Below are positions 25,845 to 38,129 of a stretch of 64,000 nucleotides of DNA, piece by piece. How positions within the stretch are numbered: position 1 is the stretch's first letter; each line of letters opens with the position of its first letter. Made by a program: the position numbers and the translations under genes. The notes below the pieces were generated by a model. The model was not told the origin of the DNA. It did no database searches and saw only the letters and a program-made list of their open reading frames with translations. The DNA comes from an uncultured Umboniibacter sp. (GTDB lineage: Bacteria > Pseudomonadota > Gammaproteobacteria > Pseudomonadales > DSM-25080): assembly GCF_947497555.1 (NCBI RefSeq), contig NZ_CANMGY010000002.1:348243-412242 (forward strand), in the 5' to 3' direction.

Positions 25845-26849
25845 TCAACTGTATTCGCCAAAAATCTGTGCCGCGGAAAGCCCTTGGCTTTCCATTTTGT
25901 CCTTGAGTCGGCGCAGAGCCTCAACTTGAATTTGTCTGACTCGTTCACGCGTAAGACCAATTTCCCTACCAACATCTTCGAGCGTCATCATTTCGTGACC
26001 ACGAAGGCCGAACCGACGTGATAGTACTTCGCGCTGTTTTTCCGATAATTCGTCTAACCAGCGAGAGATCGAAGAATTCATATCTTCCGACTGAAGATCT
26101 TCTTCAGGAGTGGTAATAGAGGTATCAGCAATGGTCTCTAAAATAGATTTGTCAGAGTCAGGGCCAATCGGCGTATCAACCGAAGATACTCGCTCATTCA
26201 ACCCCAGCATCCGCTTGACGTCTTTAACTGGGCGATCCATCAAATCAGCGATTTCTTCAGCGGTGGGTTCGTGATCGAGCTTTTGAGTCAGCTCACGTGC
26301 CGCGCGAAGATAAACGTTAAGCTCTTTAACCACGTGAATAGGAAGACGAATAGTACGAGTCTGATTCATAACCGCACGTTCAATCGTCTGACGAATCCAC
26401 CAGGTTGCGTAAGTTGAGAATCGGAAGCCTCGCTCAGGGTCAAATTTTTCCACTGCGCGAATTAAGCCTAAGTTACCCTCTTCTATAAGGTCGAGTAAGC
26501 TAAGGCCGCGATTAATATATCTGCGTGCAATTTTGACAACGAGACGTAGATTACTTTCGATCATCCGCTGTCGACCCGCTTCTTCTCCACGCTGCGCCAT
26601 ACGAGCAAAGTGGACCTCGTCTTCCGCTGAGAGTAGCGGCGAAAAACCAATTTCGTTGAGGTAAAGCTGAGTAGCATCCAGAGCTCGTTCGCTTCCCGCG
26701 TCTTGCGATCTTGCGTGCTTACGCGCCTTAACGAGTTTCTGTTGCTTACTGAGTTTTTCAAGCGGGATGGCGTCAAATTCTACTTCATAAGCGGTCATAT
26801 CAACCTGTTCGGTTGATTGAGCCTGTTCGCTAGTATTCATCGCTGTCAT
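25845..26849 (-). CDS. rpoS: Stationary-phase sigma factor RpoS
   Basis: A sigma-70 family factor of about 334 residues: region 2 with [34 protein letters not shown] and region 4 with [23 protein letters not shown]. The short region 1.1 and position next to nlpD identify RpoS, which directs the general stress and stationary-phase response. Start placed at ATG 26849, with GGAG 8 nt upstream; a GTG at 26858 and ATG at 26840 are alternatives. In relatives a major rpoS promoter lies inside nlpD, which may also hold here. It is the last gene of the superoperon. Confidence 0.95.
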   Translation of the reverse strand: MTAMNTSEQAQSTEQVDMTAYEVEFDAIPLEKLSKQQKLVKARKHARSQDAGSERALDATQLYLNEIGFSPLLSAEDEVHFARMAQRGEEAGRQRMIESNLRLVVKIARRYINRGLSLLDLIEEGNLGLIRAVEKFDPERGFRFSTYATWWIRQTIERAVMNQTRTIRLPIHVVKELNVYLRAARELTQKLDHEPTAEEIADLMDRPVKDVKRMLGLNERVSSVDTPIGPDSDKSILETIADTSITTPEEDLQSEDMNSSISRWLDELSEKQREVLSRRFGLRGHEMMTLEDVGREIGLTRERVRQIQVEALRRLKDKMESQGLSAAQIFGEYS

Positions 26850-26952
26850 ATTAAGCACTCCAGTTCCGTGAGCGTTTGGCTATAAGAAGCCTCTTAAGTC
26901 TGACCTAACTGCGGGGCACCGTAACTTCTGTGTTCCCATCGGTCGCTAATTA

Positions 26953-27780
26953 CTAAAATTCCTTTCTGGGTAAGTAACTGAGCGGGTCAACTGGGCTGCC
27001 ATTCTTCCGAATCTCGAAATGAAGCTTCACCTGCGTCGCGTCGCTATTTCCCATTTCGGCTATGGGCTGGTTAAGCTGAACTTCCTGCCCTTCTTGAACC
27101 AGTAGTTGCCTGTTGTGACCGTAGGCGGAGAGAACTTCTTCAGAGTGTTTTATGATAACTAAGTTACCGTATCCCTTGAGGGCACTCCCTGCATAAACAA
27201 CCGTTCCCGCCGCTGCTGCACCTATAGAATCCCCGAACTCGCCACCGATATCAATACCCCGCCTTTGACGGTCCGAGGTGTTAAAGCTTGATATCAGAGG
27301 CCCGCCTGCCGGCCAGCCCCAAATGACGCTAGTAAAATTTGACTGCTCGGTATGTTCATTTAACAAAGTGGACTTTCTAGTGGACTGAGGCGAATTTGAA
27401 CGAGCGTTAGTCAAATCATCATCATTGAGTGTTTCAACTAATGCTTCATCACTAGTTGATAAAGCAATTGATCTATTCCCGATTTGCTCATGCTTGACAC
27501 TATCGCCGCGGCTCACCAGCCATAGCTTCTCGCCTACTTTAAGTACTCCAGGCTGCTGTATATCATTGGCCTCGAGCAATTGCGTAACCGTCAAACCGTA
27601 TCTCCAGGCTATGGAATAGTAGGTCTCGCCTTGATCAACATAATGATAATCAATTGTATCGGGTGGAGGTTGAACAACTTCAGAAACTGGCGCTAATTGC
27701 GGTGCCCCACCACAAGCGGTAAGACATAGTCCAAAAAGGATTAGTACGTAATTAACTAGACGACCGTTCAGTTTTTTCAA
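26953..27780 (-). CDS. nlpD: Amidase activator lipoprotein NlpD
   Basis: A 275-residue lipoprotein: type II signal with lipobox LTAC (Cys at residue 22), a LysM domain (YHYVDQGETYYSIAWRYGLT) for peptidoglycan binding, and a C-terminal LytM/M23 fold. The zinc site is degenerate (RRGIDIGG instead of HxGxD, LHFEIR instead of HxH), as in NlpD proteins that activate AmiC during cell separation rather than cut peptidoglycan themselves. Starts with TTG, preceded by a good GGAG. It is adjacent to rpoS, as in most Gammaproteobacteria. Confidence 0.93.
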   Translation of the reverse strand: MKKLNGRLVNYVLILFGLCLTACGGAPQLAPVSEVVQPPPDTIDYHYVDQGETYYSIAWRYGLTVTQLLEANDIQQPGVLKVGEKLWLVSRGDSVKHEQIGNRSIALSTSDEALVETLNDDDLTNARSNSPQSTRKSTLLNEHTEQSNFTSVIWGWPAGGPLISSFNTSDRQRRGIDIGGEFGDSIGAAAAGTVVYAGSALKGYGNLVIIKHSEEVLSAYGHNRQLLVQEGQEVQLNQPIAEMGNSDATQVKLHFEIRKNGSPVDPLSYLPRKEF

Positions 27781-27866
27781 AACTACACTCCAACCACAAC
27801 CTGTGACACAGGTTTATTTTTAGAATCTAAAAGGAATAAAAATATTATTTTATATTCCAAATGGTT

Positions 27867-28793
27867 CTATTTACTCGTTTCTTTAGTTGTGCTGAATTCT
27901 AGAAAGAGAACCAAAGTGACTCCTAAAATCATCATCCCGACACAAATCATCGAATCTGCGCCCATTCCAGTCTGCGATTCATAAGTAGCAGGCATCACTC
28001 TATTCTGAATAATAGGTACCCATTCACCTTTGCGATTCATCATGCTCTCGACCGTTACCTTCCAAGGCCAAAGGGAGTTAAGTGAACCAATAAGGAAGCC
28101 CGTTAGAACCGCTAAGGTCTGCGACTCGAAACGGTTAAAGATGTAGGACACCCCCTTCACAAAAGTAAGTAGCCCTAAAATAGCGCCACCAACGAAATGT
28201 CCAATCACTACAAAGTCACCGTAACCAATCGCTTCAATTACCACTGGGTATACGCCTAATAGCAACAGGATAAAACTTCCCGAGATACCAGGTAATATGG
28301 TTGCACAGATAGCAATACTCGCCGCAACAAAGATAAACCAGTTAGCAGTCGGTGCGTCGACCGGCGTTGCTACAGAAATCGAGTAAGCAATGAATGTTCC
28401 AGTCAAAAGTAATAGCCAGCTACTGACACCAGGGGACGAAATTTGGCGCCAGATATGTGCCACACTCGCTACCACTAACCCAAAAAAGAAACTCCAAACC
28501 CAAAGACTATGATGCTCTAAGGCAAAATGGAGTACTCGCGCTAGTAGTGCCATGCTCGTCACAATCCCGGCCAGCAAAGCGGCCAAAAAATTACCATCCA
28601 CCTTTCGCCAAACTCCCACTACGCCTTCGGCCTTAAGGGTTGCAATCAAACCTAGGTCAAATGCCGCAATCGCCGATAACAGTCGCTTATAGATACCAGT
28701 TATGAAGGCAATCGTACCGCCCGATACGCCAGGCACCACATCAGCCGCTCCCATAAGCAAGCCCTTTAGATAAATCATTAGAGAGTCTTTCAT
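27867..28793 (-). CDS. DUF368 polyprenyl-phosphate transporter (PopT type)
   Basis: A 308-residue polytopic membrane protein with about eight helices. The N-terminal GAADVVPGVSGGTIAF and the later ATILPGISGSFILLLLG are the two inverted PGxSG repeats of DUF368 proteins. Members of this family (PopT) have been shown to help return undecaprenyl phosphate across the inner membrane for reuse in envelope synthesis. The start ATG 28793 has AAGGA 6 nt upstream; the longer frame would overlap pcm. Its location between pcm and nlpD is not the usual one, but it fits the many undecaprenyl and envelope genes in the same superoperon (uppS, cdsA, lpx genes). Confidence 0.88.
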   Translation of the reverse strand: MKDSLMIYLKGLLMGAADVVPGVSGGTIAFITGIYKRLLSAIAAFDLGLIATLKAEGVVGVWRKVDGNFLAALLAGIVTSMALLARVLHFALEHHSLWVWSFFFGLVVASVAHIWRQISSPGVSSWLLLLTGTFIAYSISVATPVDAPTANWFIFVAASIAICATILPGISGSFILLLLGVYPVVIEAIGYGDFVVIGHFVGGAILGLLTFVKGVSYIFNRFESQTLAVLTGFLIGSLNSLWPWKVTVESMMNRKGEWVPIIQNRVMPATYESQTGMGADSMICVGMMILGVTLVLFLEFSTTKETSK

Positions 28794-28809
28794 CACATTT
28801 CCTTGCGAG

Positions 28810-29454
28810 TTAACTGTGGACGAGTTCGCCGGCAACCAGCGGCACAAAGTGTACGGGTTCAATAACACTGGCTACAAACTGATCACTGTCACCATCTCGA
28901 TAGACGAAGTGCAGCTGCTGTTCACTAGCACCTACTGGAATGACAAGGACACCATCTGGAGCCAATTGATCTAACAAGCTTTGCGGAATTTTCTCTGGAG
29001 CGGCGGTGGATATGATGGCGTTGTAGGGGGCCTCTCGCGACAAACCAAACTCTCCATCACTGTGATGGTAGCGAATGTTATTACATTTGAGGTCATAGTG
29101 ACGTTGGCGAGCTCTGCGCTGAAGCGGTGCGATTCTTTCCACCGTTACGACTCTGCCGACCAGAGGGCTTAGGACTGCTGTTTGGTAACCCGATCCAGTT
29201 CCGATCTCCAGTACTTTCTCGGGGCGACCTAAACTCAGCAACAACTCCGTCATCCTGGCCACCACCCAAGGCTGAGAAAGCGTTTGCCCATAGCCAATCG
29301 GTAGACTTACGTCGTCGTAAGCGCGATGCCCCAACGCCTCATCCAAAAAAACATGACGAGGCACTTCCGCCATCACTTCGAGAATTTTTTTATTTGTAAT
29401 GCCTTTATCACTAAGACGATCAACCATGCGCTGACGCGTCCGACGTGACATCAT
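28810..29454 (-). CDS. pcm: Protein-L-isoaspartate O-methyltransferase
   Basis: A Pcm of about 214 residues that methylates isoaspartyl residues in aged proteins. Motifs VLEIGTGSGYQTAVL (SAM site), LPIGYGQTLSQPWVVARM (substrate site) and DGVLVIPVG are typical. ATG 29454 is favoured because AAGGT lies 6 nt before it and relatives begin at this point (MSRRTRQRMVDRL); a GTG at 29478, 14 bp after the truD stop, is possible. surE, usually located immediately upstream in this order, is missing. Confidence 0.94.
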   Translation of the reverse strand: MMSRRTRQRMVDRLSDKGITNKKILEVMAEVPRHVFLDEALGHRAYDDVSLPIGYGQTLSQPWVVARMTELLLSLGRPEKVLEIGTGSGYQTAVLSPLVGRVVTVERIAPLQRRARQRHYDLKCNNIRYHHSDGEFGLSREAPYNAIISTAAPEKIPQSLLDQLAPDGVLVIPVGASEQQLHFVYRDGDSDQFVASVIEPVHFVPLVAGELVHS

Positions 29455-29491
29455 GCCGAGACCTTGTATACGGCTCACAATTCCCCCGAAT

Positions 29492-30379
29492 CTAACGAAT
29501 TTTTACCAGCTCACGCAGTACCGAGGTAGCATACGTACCCGCAGGTAGTGAGAACTCTATTATTAGGTTTTGCCGTTCAATCGTCCAGCTAAAGTCTTGG
29601 GGAATCAAAGAGGACTCACGACGCTCCTGCTTTAAGCCTGTAAATTCGAGTGCATCACACAGCTGGACCCAAGGCTCAAGTAGTTGCCGGTCCGAATCAC
29701 TGGGCCTACCTCGCCCCCATAATGGTGCGGTTTCAGTTTGCCACGTTTGATTTTCGACTTGCATCGATACAACTTGGTTAAAGAGGTAACTTCGGGCGGC
29801 CGATAAATAGATATCGTTGCCTCTAGCGGTGAGCTTACGCCGATTAGCAAGCATCAAAGCGTGTGGAACATTATTAAAATCCCTGCCAAAACGCTGATCC
29901 CCAAAATAATTGGGAACGCCAGCGCTTTTGATCTTCGCTAGACGAGGAGTTAATAACGACGGATCATCAAGGTCTCGCAGGGTAATTCTAAAGCTATTAC
30001 CTTCCAGTTGGCCCCGCTTTAGCTTTGCCTTATGGCGACATTTCTCTAGCAATTCCACACCCGGTATCAACAGCGGTCGAATCGGATCCGCGACACCGGG
30101 CAAGTAAACCGAGAACCACTGAGTGGTCACCGCGTGCCGATCTTTACGCCCGGCAAACCCTACGTCACGAACAGCTACGCCAGCCCACGAAGCAAGTTGC
30201 TCCGCAACCCAAGCGGTATTCTGAGAGGTTTTCTTGACCAGCAGATAGAGGTGCTCGCCCTCCTCCGTTAACACTTCACTGCGACATTCCGTCACAACGA
30301 AGTCCTCAGGTATTGACTTGAAAGTTGCCTGTTGCTCGGGCTCGCCATGCGCAAATGCCCAGTTATACTCGAATTCCAC
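29492..30379 (-). CDS. truD: tRNA pseudouridine synthase TruD
   Basis: A 295-residue TruD that forms pseudouridine 13 in tRNA-Glu. Catalytic Asp80 lies in VGFAGRKDRHAVTTQWF, and LKRGQLEGNSFRITLR plus VPNYFGDQRFG are further conserved blocks. It is shorter than the E. coli enzyme by about 50 residues; the missing part falls in the middle insertion domain. GTG start directly after ispF (3 bp gap) with GGAG upstream. The tRNA-Glu genes at 9725-10366 encode a natural substrate type. Confidence 0.92.
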   Translation of the reverse strand: MEFEYNWAFAHGEPEQQATFKSIPEDFVVTECRSEVLTEEGEHLYLLVKKTSQNTAWVAEQLASWAGVAVRDVGFAGRKDRHAVTTQWFSVYLPGVADPIRPLLIPGVELLEKCRHKAKLKRGQLEGNSFRITLRDLDDPSLLTPRLAKIKSAGVPNYFGDQRFGRDFNNVPHALMLANRRKLTARGNDIYLSAARSYLFNQVVSMQVENQTWQTETAPLWGRGRPSDSDRQLLEPWVQLCDALEFTGLKQERRESSLIPQDFSWTIERQNLIIEFSLPAGTYATSVLRELVKIR

Positions 30380-30382
30380 TCG

Positions 30383-30859
30383 TTAACGCTCCAACAGAAC
30401 AACCGCGTGTACCGCGATTCCTTCTTTTCGACCTTCGAAGCCCAACTTCTCCGTGGTGGTTGCCTTGACGTTGACCTGCTGAATAGTGCATTCAAGAATA
30501 TCCGCCAGACGTTGTTCCATGGCGGTAATATGCGGTGCCATCTTAGGGGCTTGAGCAACAATAGTCAGGTCGACGTTACCAATTTTATAGCCTTCTAACA
30601 GAAGAGGCTGCCAGATAGTGCAGAGTAACGCTGCTGAGTCCGCATTCGCCCACTGCTGATCAGTATCCGGGAAATGGCGACCGATATCGCCGAGCCCAGC
30701 AGCGCCTAAGATTGCATCCGTAAGCGCGTGGAGCGCAACATCACCGTCCGAGTGAGCCTCGAATCCGTGGGTATGAGCAATCTGCACGCCGGCCATCATG
30801 ATGGCAGACCCTTCATTGAATCGGTGGACATCATATCCATGGCCAATTCGAATCGGCAT
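30383..30859 (-). CDS. ispF: 2-C-methyl-D-erythritol 2,4-cyclodiphosphate synthase
   Basis: A 158-residue IspF, which closes the cyclodiphosphate ring in the MEP isoprenoid pathway. [11 protein letters not shown] (metal-binding Asp and His), [25 protein letters not shown] and the C-terminal [18 protein letters not shown] are all diagnostic. It begins 2 bp after the ispD stop region and is a separate gene, not fused to ispD. Confidence 0.97.
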   Translation of the reverse strand: MPIRIGHGYDVHRFNEGSAIMMAGVQIAHTHGFEAHSDGDVALHALTDAILGAAGLGDIGRHFPDTDQQWANADSAALLCTIWQPLLLEGYKIGNVDLTIVAQAPKMAPHITAMEQRLADILECTIQQVNVKATTTEKLGFEGRKEGIAVHAVVLLER

Positions 30860-30861
30860 AG

Positions 30862-31536
30862 TTAGTCCCTCTGAGAGAAGATTGCGCGAGCGATTTCAAG
30901 ATCGCTCGGCGTAGTAATTTTAAAGTTAATGGGGCTGGATTCGATCAGGTGAATTCGTCCACCCATGAGCTCGGCAGCCGAGGCCTCATCGGTGATCGTT
31001 GCCCCTGAATCCAAAGCCGAACTTAGGGCATCTAACAGAAATTTACGATGAAACATTTGTGGCGTCTGAGCCAACCATATTTTCTTTCGATCTAGAGTCT
31101 GCGTTCGCCCGTGATCGAATTCTCTCAGCGTATCCCGTGCTGGGAGCGCTAGAATTGCTCCTTCGTTTTCAGCAATTGACGTTGTGATCAAGGAATCCAG
31201 TAAAGCAGTGGATAAAAGTGGTCTGGCGGCATCATGAACCAGAACCAAAGCATTGCCCGTTAATGAAGAAAGGCCTGCCAGAACCGTATCGGCACGCTCT
31301 TCGCCGCCCAAGAAGAATTTCAGCTTGGGGTGATTCGCATAGAGAGACTCCCTTGCAAACTCATCACTATCGGAAATGCCAACTAAGACTTGCTGCACCG
31401 CAGGGTGATCTAAAAAGACACCTAGAGTGCGGTCGAGAACCGTTTCTGAGTTAATTCGAAGATATTGTTTCGCAACGTTAGCGTTCATTCGCGAACCGAC
31501 ACCGGCCGCAGGAATAATGACGTTAACGAGGTTCAT
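30862..31536 (-). CDS. ispD: 2-C-methyl-D-erythritol 4-phosphate cytidylyltransferase
   Basis: About 224 residues; transfers CMP from CTP to MEP, third step of the MEP pathway. The N-terminal nucleotide-binding [17 protein letters not shown] and the [12 protein letters not shown] segment (metal-binding Asp) identify it, with a C-terminal [11 protein letters not shown] motif. Starts at ATG 31536 inside the end of ftsB (14-bp overlap); an in-frame GTG at 31548 would extend it by four residues. dxr and ispF belong to the same pathway and lie in the same superoperon. Confidence 0.95.
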   Translation of the reverse strand: MNLVNVIIPAAGVGSRMNANVAKQYLRINSETVLDRTLGVFLDHPAVQQVLVGISDSDEFARESLYANHPKLKFFLGGEERADTVLAGLSSLTGNALVLVHDAARPLLSTALLDSLITTSIAENEGAILALPARDTLREFDHGRTQTLDRKKIWLAQTPQMFHRKFLLDALSSALDSGATITDEASAAELMGGRIHLIESSPINFKITTPSDLEIARAIFSQRD

Positions 31537-31819
31537 GTTGGAAGTCACGTTCAGTAATTATAAGTACTAACGTCTCGCCAGGTTTAATCATGCCGAGCTC
31601 TCTTCGCGCAATCGCCTCGAGAGGCTGGCCACCACTGCGAATTGCTTCCACTTCTGAAGCGAGTAATGCGTTGATTGACGCGAGTTCTGCGTTTCGGTCG
31701 CTCAAGGCATCAATCTGAGTCTGTAATGCCTGATGTTCAAGATAACTACCATCGCCAAACCACACTCGATACTGCAGTAACAGCAGTACGACTGTGAGAA
31801 TGGCGATGATAACTTTCAT
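31523..31819 (-). CDS. ftsB: Cell division protein FtsB
   Basis: A 98-residue bitopic inner-membrane protein: one transmembrane helix at residues 4-20 (IIAILTVVLLLLQYRVW), then a coiled coil (LQTQIDALSDRNAELASINALL) and a short periplasmic end with ARRELGMIKPGE. FtsB forms a complex with FtsL and FtsQ that activates septal peptidoglycan synthesis. It sits between eno and ispD, its normal place in this lineage. Confidence 0.92.
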   Translation of the reverse strand: MKVIIAILTVVLLLLQYRVWFGDGSYLEHQALQTQIDALSDRNAELASINALLASEVEAIRSGGQPLEAIARRELGMIKPGETLVLIITERDFQHEPR

Positions 31820-31825
31820 CCGTAT

Positions 31826-33121
<1,296 letters not shown>

Positions 33122-33144
33122 TTAACTCCAAGTTAGTTCGATTG

Positions 33145-33989
33145 TTATTTAGTATCTAAGTCCGGCAATGACTTAGCGAGATCATCCATTGCTTTCATCT
33201 GTTCTAAGAATGGTTTCAACGCGTCAAGACGCAGAGCACAGGGTCCATCGCACTTTGCAGTGCTTGGATCTGGATGCGCTTCAAGGAAGAGACCACCTAT
33301 TTTTTGTGACAAACCAGCTTTTGCTAGTTCGGTAACCTGCGCACGTCGGCCGTCTGCTGAATCTTCGCGTCCACCTGGGCGCTGAAGACTGTGAGTAACA
33401 TCGAAGATAATCGGGTAACCGAACTTCTTCATCTCACCAAACGCCAACATATCGACCACCAAATTGTTGTATCCGAACATCGTACCGCGTTCACATAACA
33501 TTAACTGGTCATTACCGGCTTCTTTGCATTTTGTCAGGATGTGCTTCATTTCGTGTGGAGCAAGAAATTGAGCTTTCTTAATATTGATTGCGGCTTTGGT
33601 CTTGGCCATGGCCATAACTAAATCGGTTTGGCGCGACAGAAAAGCAGGCAGCTGAATAATATCACACACTTCAGCAGCCGGTGCCGCCTGATCGGGCTCA
33701 TGAACGTCGGAAATGATCGGCACCTTAAACGTCGACTTAATCTCCTCAAGTATCCGCAGGCCTTCCTCTAGACCAGGACCGCGAAACGAGTTGATTGACG
33801 AACGATTAGCTTTATCAAAGGATGCCTTAAACACATACGGCATTCCCAGCTCAGTGGTCACTTCAACGTACTTCTCTGCAACCTGCATAGCCATATCACG
33901 TGATTCGAGGACGTTCATGCCACCGAACAGAGCCATTGGTAAATCATTAGAAACGTCGACATTGCCAACAGTAATTGTTTTTTGCTGCA

Positions 33990-33990
<1 letters not shown>
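33145..33990 (-). CDS. kdsA: 3-deoxy-8-phosphooctulonate synthase (KDO-8-P synthase)
   Basis: A 281-residue KdsA that condenses PEP with arabinose 5-phosphate to make KDO 8-phosphate for the lipopolysaccharide core. Motifs [35 protein letters not shown] and [12 protein letters not shown] are diagnostic. The start overlaps the pyrG stop by one base (TAATG), so translation is coupled to CTP synthase, which supplies the CTP that activates KDO. Confidence 0.97.
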
Positions 33991-35651
<1,661 letters not shown>

Positions 35652-35759
35652 TTATGATGAGAGGTAACGCTTTCGCTATTACCATTACTGCGTTCAATTG
35701 TAGACGCAAATAACGGTTTTTACCCCGTACTAGAATGGGAGATCAGCTTACCAGAATAT

Positions 35760-35785
35760 CCATGAATTCTCAATCGAATTCATGG
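35760..35785 (-). other. Perfect palindrome over the tilS stop codon
   Basis: CCATGAATTC and GAATTCATGG form 10-bp arms around a 6-nt loop that includes the tilS stop. It is not followed by a T run, so it is more likely a messenger-processing or stabilising hairpin, or an operator for pyrG, than a classical terminator. Confidence 0.4.
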
Positions 35786-37044
35786 TGCAGTAGCCACCCC
35801 ACTTCGCCCTCCTTCGCTTGATATCCCTCACAGACCAAAATGTCAGCAATGGCGGCGAGTTCACCCTGATAAAAAAGTCCTGGAAGACGCCCACGAGCGA
35901 ACCATGGTACGCGAATGTCCTGATAATACTTCTTCAGCTTCCTGCGCCCTCTTCGACCCGCAGGCAAAATCTTTCCTGCTGCTTCAACCAAGCGAATCTC
36001 GTAGGTATTTGGTAGCAGTCTTAAACCCGAGGTGGTGGCTTCAATTTGGTAATTTTCGCCGTGTCCCGCTATGCAAACGGGGAGTTCGTTAGTCCAATTA
36101 CTTGAATTAGCCTTCACGAAATAGAGCCGGCCGCCGTAGGAGTAGAAGCAACCTGAAGTGCCCAGTCGAACCTCACCGCGACGATCTACATCCAAGTAAA
36201 GTAAATTTACAATCTCGCGAACTAGCTTTCCGGAAATCGATAACTGCAGAACCGATGAGATCCAATGGTGAATCCAAACACTCTGTTCACTCATCGCCTC
36301 AATCGGCTTACACCACCATCCCCACCTATCGCGGCCGATGTGTTCCTCGTGATAAACACAAAGCAATTCTCGCATTGCCTCACCACTTTGTTGGAGGTAC
36401 TTAGCTGACGCCGCCGCATGCTCTGCTGCCATGGATTCAAAGGCTTTTAGGGCTGGAATAACATCATGACGAATCCGATTCCGACTGAATTGTCGACTAT
36501 GATTAGAAGGGTCATGAATCACGGTTAACGCCTGTGCCGCCACATATTCCTCAATCTCCGCGCGAGAACAGAATAATAACGGCCGAAGGAGCCTCGCTTG
36601 GCCTATCTCACGCTGCTCGGGAATCCCCGACAACCCAACTAAACCCTCACCGCGGAGTATCCTGAATACCAGTGTTTCCAGTTGATCATCAGCATGATGG
36701 CCTTGTAAAAGCATATCACCCGACTCAAGCAACACTTCGAAGGCATGATAGCGAGCCTCTCGCGCCGCCGCTTCAACACCCTTGCCCGACGCGACAACGG
36801 CCACGTCCACAGCATGAAAATCTACTCCCCACTGGGCAGCCATCCGACGGCATTGTTCCGACCAAAGCGAGCTATTGGCTTGTAATTGATGATTGACGTG
36901 AATTGCCAGAATTGGCTGAGGGAGATTAAGTTGAATGAGCGCATGCAGCAGTGCCGTTGAATCGGCACCACCAGACCAAGCGACAACCCAACGCGACGCG
37001 ATGACCGAAGCCAGCGCAGCCTTGAGTTGCTGCCTAATCACCAT
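35770..37044 (-). CDS. tilS: tRNA(Ile)-lysidine synthase
   Basis: A 424-residue TilS that converts C34 of tRNA-Ile(CAU) to lysidine, an essential step for AUA decoding. The PP-loop motif VVAWSGGADSTALLHAL near residue 20 binds ATP; HHADDQLETLVFRILRGEG and HDPSNHSRQFSRNRIRHDV are further family motifs, and a TilS substrate-binding C-terminal domain follows. It starts 3 bp after the accA stop codon. Confidence 0.94.
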   Translation of the reverse strand: MVIRQQLKAALASVIASRWVVAWSGGADSTALLHALIQLNLPQPILAIHVNHQLQANSSLWSEQCRRMAAQWGVDFHAVDVAVVASGKGVEAAAREARYHAFEVLLESGDMLLQGHHADDQLETLVFRILRGEGLVGLSGIPEQREIGQARLLRPLLFCSRAEIEEYVAAQALTVIHDPSNHSRQFSRNRIRHDVIPALKAFESMAAEHAAASAKYLQQSGEAMRELLCVYHEEHIGRDRWGWWCKPIEAMSEQSVWIHHWISSVLQLSISGKLVREIVNLLYLDVDRRGEVRLGTSGCFYSYGGRLYFVKANSSNWTNELPVCIAGHGENYQIEATTSGLRLLPNTYEIRLVEAAGKILPAGRRGRRKLKKYYQDIRVPWFARGRLPGLFYQGELAAIADILVCEGYQAKEGEVGWLLHHEFD

Positions 37045-37047
37045 TGC

Positions 37048-37995
37048 TTAGTTGCCGTAAGACATTAAGCGCTGGTAGCGTTTTTCCAGTAGCTTTTCGG
37101 TTGGCATGGCTTCTAATTCTGCAAGCTGTTTCACTAGGTGCTCACGAATATTCGCTGACATAGCGTCAACATCTCGATGGGCGCCGCCCATCGGCTCAGG
37201 AATAGTCGTATCAACAATACCGAGCTCTTCCAATACCGACGAAGTCACACCCATTGCTTCCGCAGCATCGGGGGCCTTCTCGACAGTCTTCCAAATGATA
37301 TTGGCACAGCCTTCTGGAGAAATCACAAAGTAGGTGGAGTACTGCAACATATTTAGTTGATCGCCAACACCAATTCCCAACGCGCCGCCCGATGAACCTT
37401 CCCCGATCACAGTACAAATAATTGGCGTACTGAGGCGAGACATCACCGCGAGATTTTGCGCAATAGCTTCGGAGATACCACGTTCTTCAGAATCGATTCC
37501 AGGATAAGCTCCAGGTGTATCGATTAGCGTAATGACAGGTAGCTTAAAACGTTCTGCCATTTGCATAAGGCGCAGAGCTTTACGATAACCTTCGGGCTTT
37601 GGCATACCCCAGTTACGCTTAACCTTCTCGCCGACCGACCGACCCTTCTCCTGGCCGATCACCATTACCGGTTTACCTTCAAGACGGGCTAGGCCACCAA
37701 TGATAGCTTGGTCATCACCAAAGTGACGGTCACCATGTAACTCTTCGAAATCCGTGAAGATACGTGGAATATAATCGGAGGTATATGGGCGAAGCGGGTG
37801 ACGAGCCACCTTCACAATCTGCCAAGAATCTAACTTCTTGTAGATATCTGAGGTTAGCTTCTCACACTTGCCACGAAGCTTACTCACTTCATCGGTAATG
37901 TTTACCTCCGAATCGTGGCCAACAAACTGTAATTCTTCAATTTTGGCTTCAAGCTCAGCGATCGGCTGTTCAAAGTCTAGGTAATTCGGATTCAT
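37048..37995 (-). CDS. accA: Acetyl-CoA carboxylase carboxyltransferase subunit alpha
   Basis: A 315-residue AccA, the alpha half of the carboxyltransferase that makes malonyl-CoA for fatty-acid synthesis. The N-terminal coiled segment ([15 protein letters not shown]) and the conserved [24 protein letters not shown] and [15 protein letters not shown] motifs identify it. The biotin carrier and beta subunits are not in the window. There is a 134-bp gap to dnaE with no gene. Confidence 0.97.
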   Translation of the reverse strand: MNPNYLDFEQPIAELEAKIEELQFVGHDSEVNITDEVSKLRGKCEKLTSDIYKKLDSWQIVKVARHPLRPYTSDYIPRIFTDFEELHGDRHFGDDQAIIGGLARLEGKPVMVIGQEKGRSVGEKVKRNWGMPKPEGYRKALRLMQMAERFKLPVITLIDTPGAYPGIDSEERGISEAIAQNLAVMSRLSTPIICTVIGEGSSGGALGIGVGDQLNMLQYSTYFVISPEGCANIIWKTVEKAPDAAEAMGVTSSVLEELGIVDTTIPEPMGGAHRDVDAMSANIREHLVKQLAELEAMPTEKLLEKRYQRLMSYGN

Positions 37996-38129
37996 ATATT
38001 ATCTCGTCTTTTGGACTTTCCTAAGCATAGCCTAGGGATACTAAATTAAGAGCGGCGCCACACCCTGGGGCATCTTCGCAATAAAACGGTGCCTATAATA
38101 CGATGTCGTGACTCATCAGTCGAGTAAAG

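Noticed and set aside
27200..27780. NlpD as an active peptidoglycan endopeptidase
   Set aside because: The zinc ligands of the M23 fold are replaced (RRGID, LHFE), so it should act as an amidase activator.
26950..29500. Possible frameshift or remnant of surE near truD-pcm
   Set aside because: The gap is only a few tens of bases and reads cleanly from truD into pcm; there is no leftover sequence.
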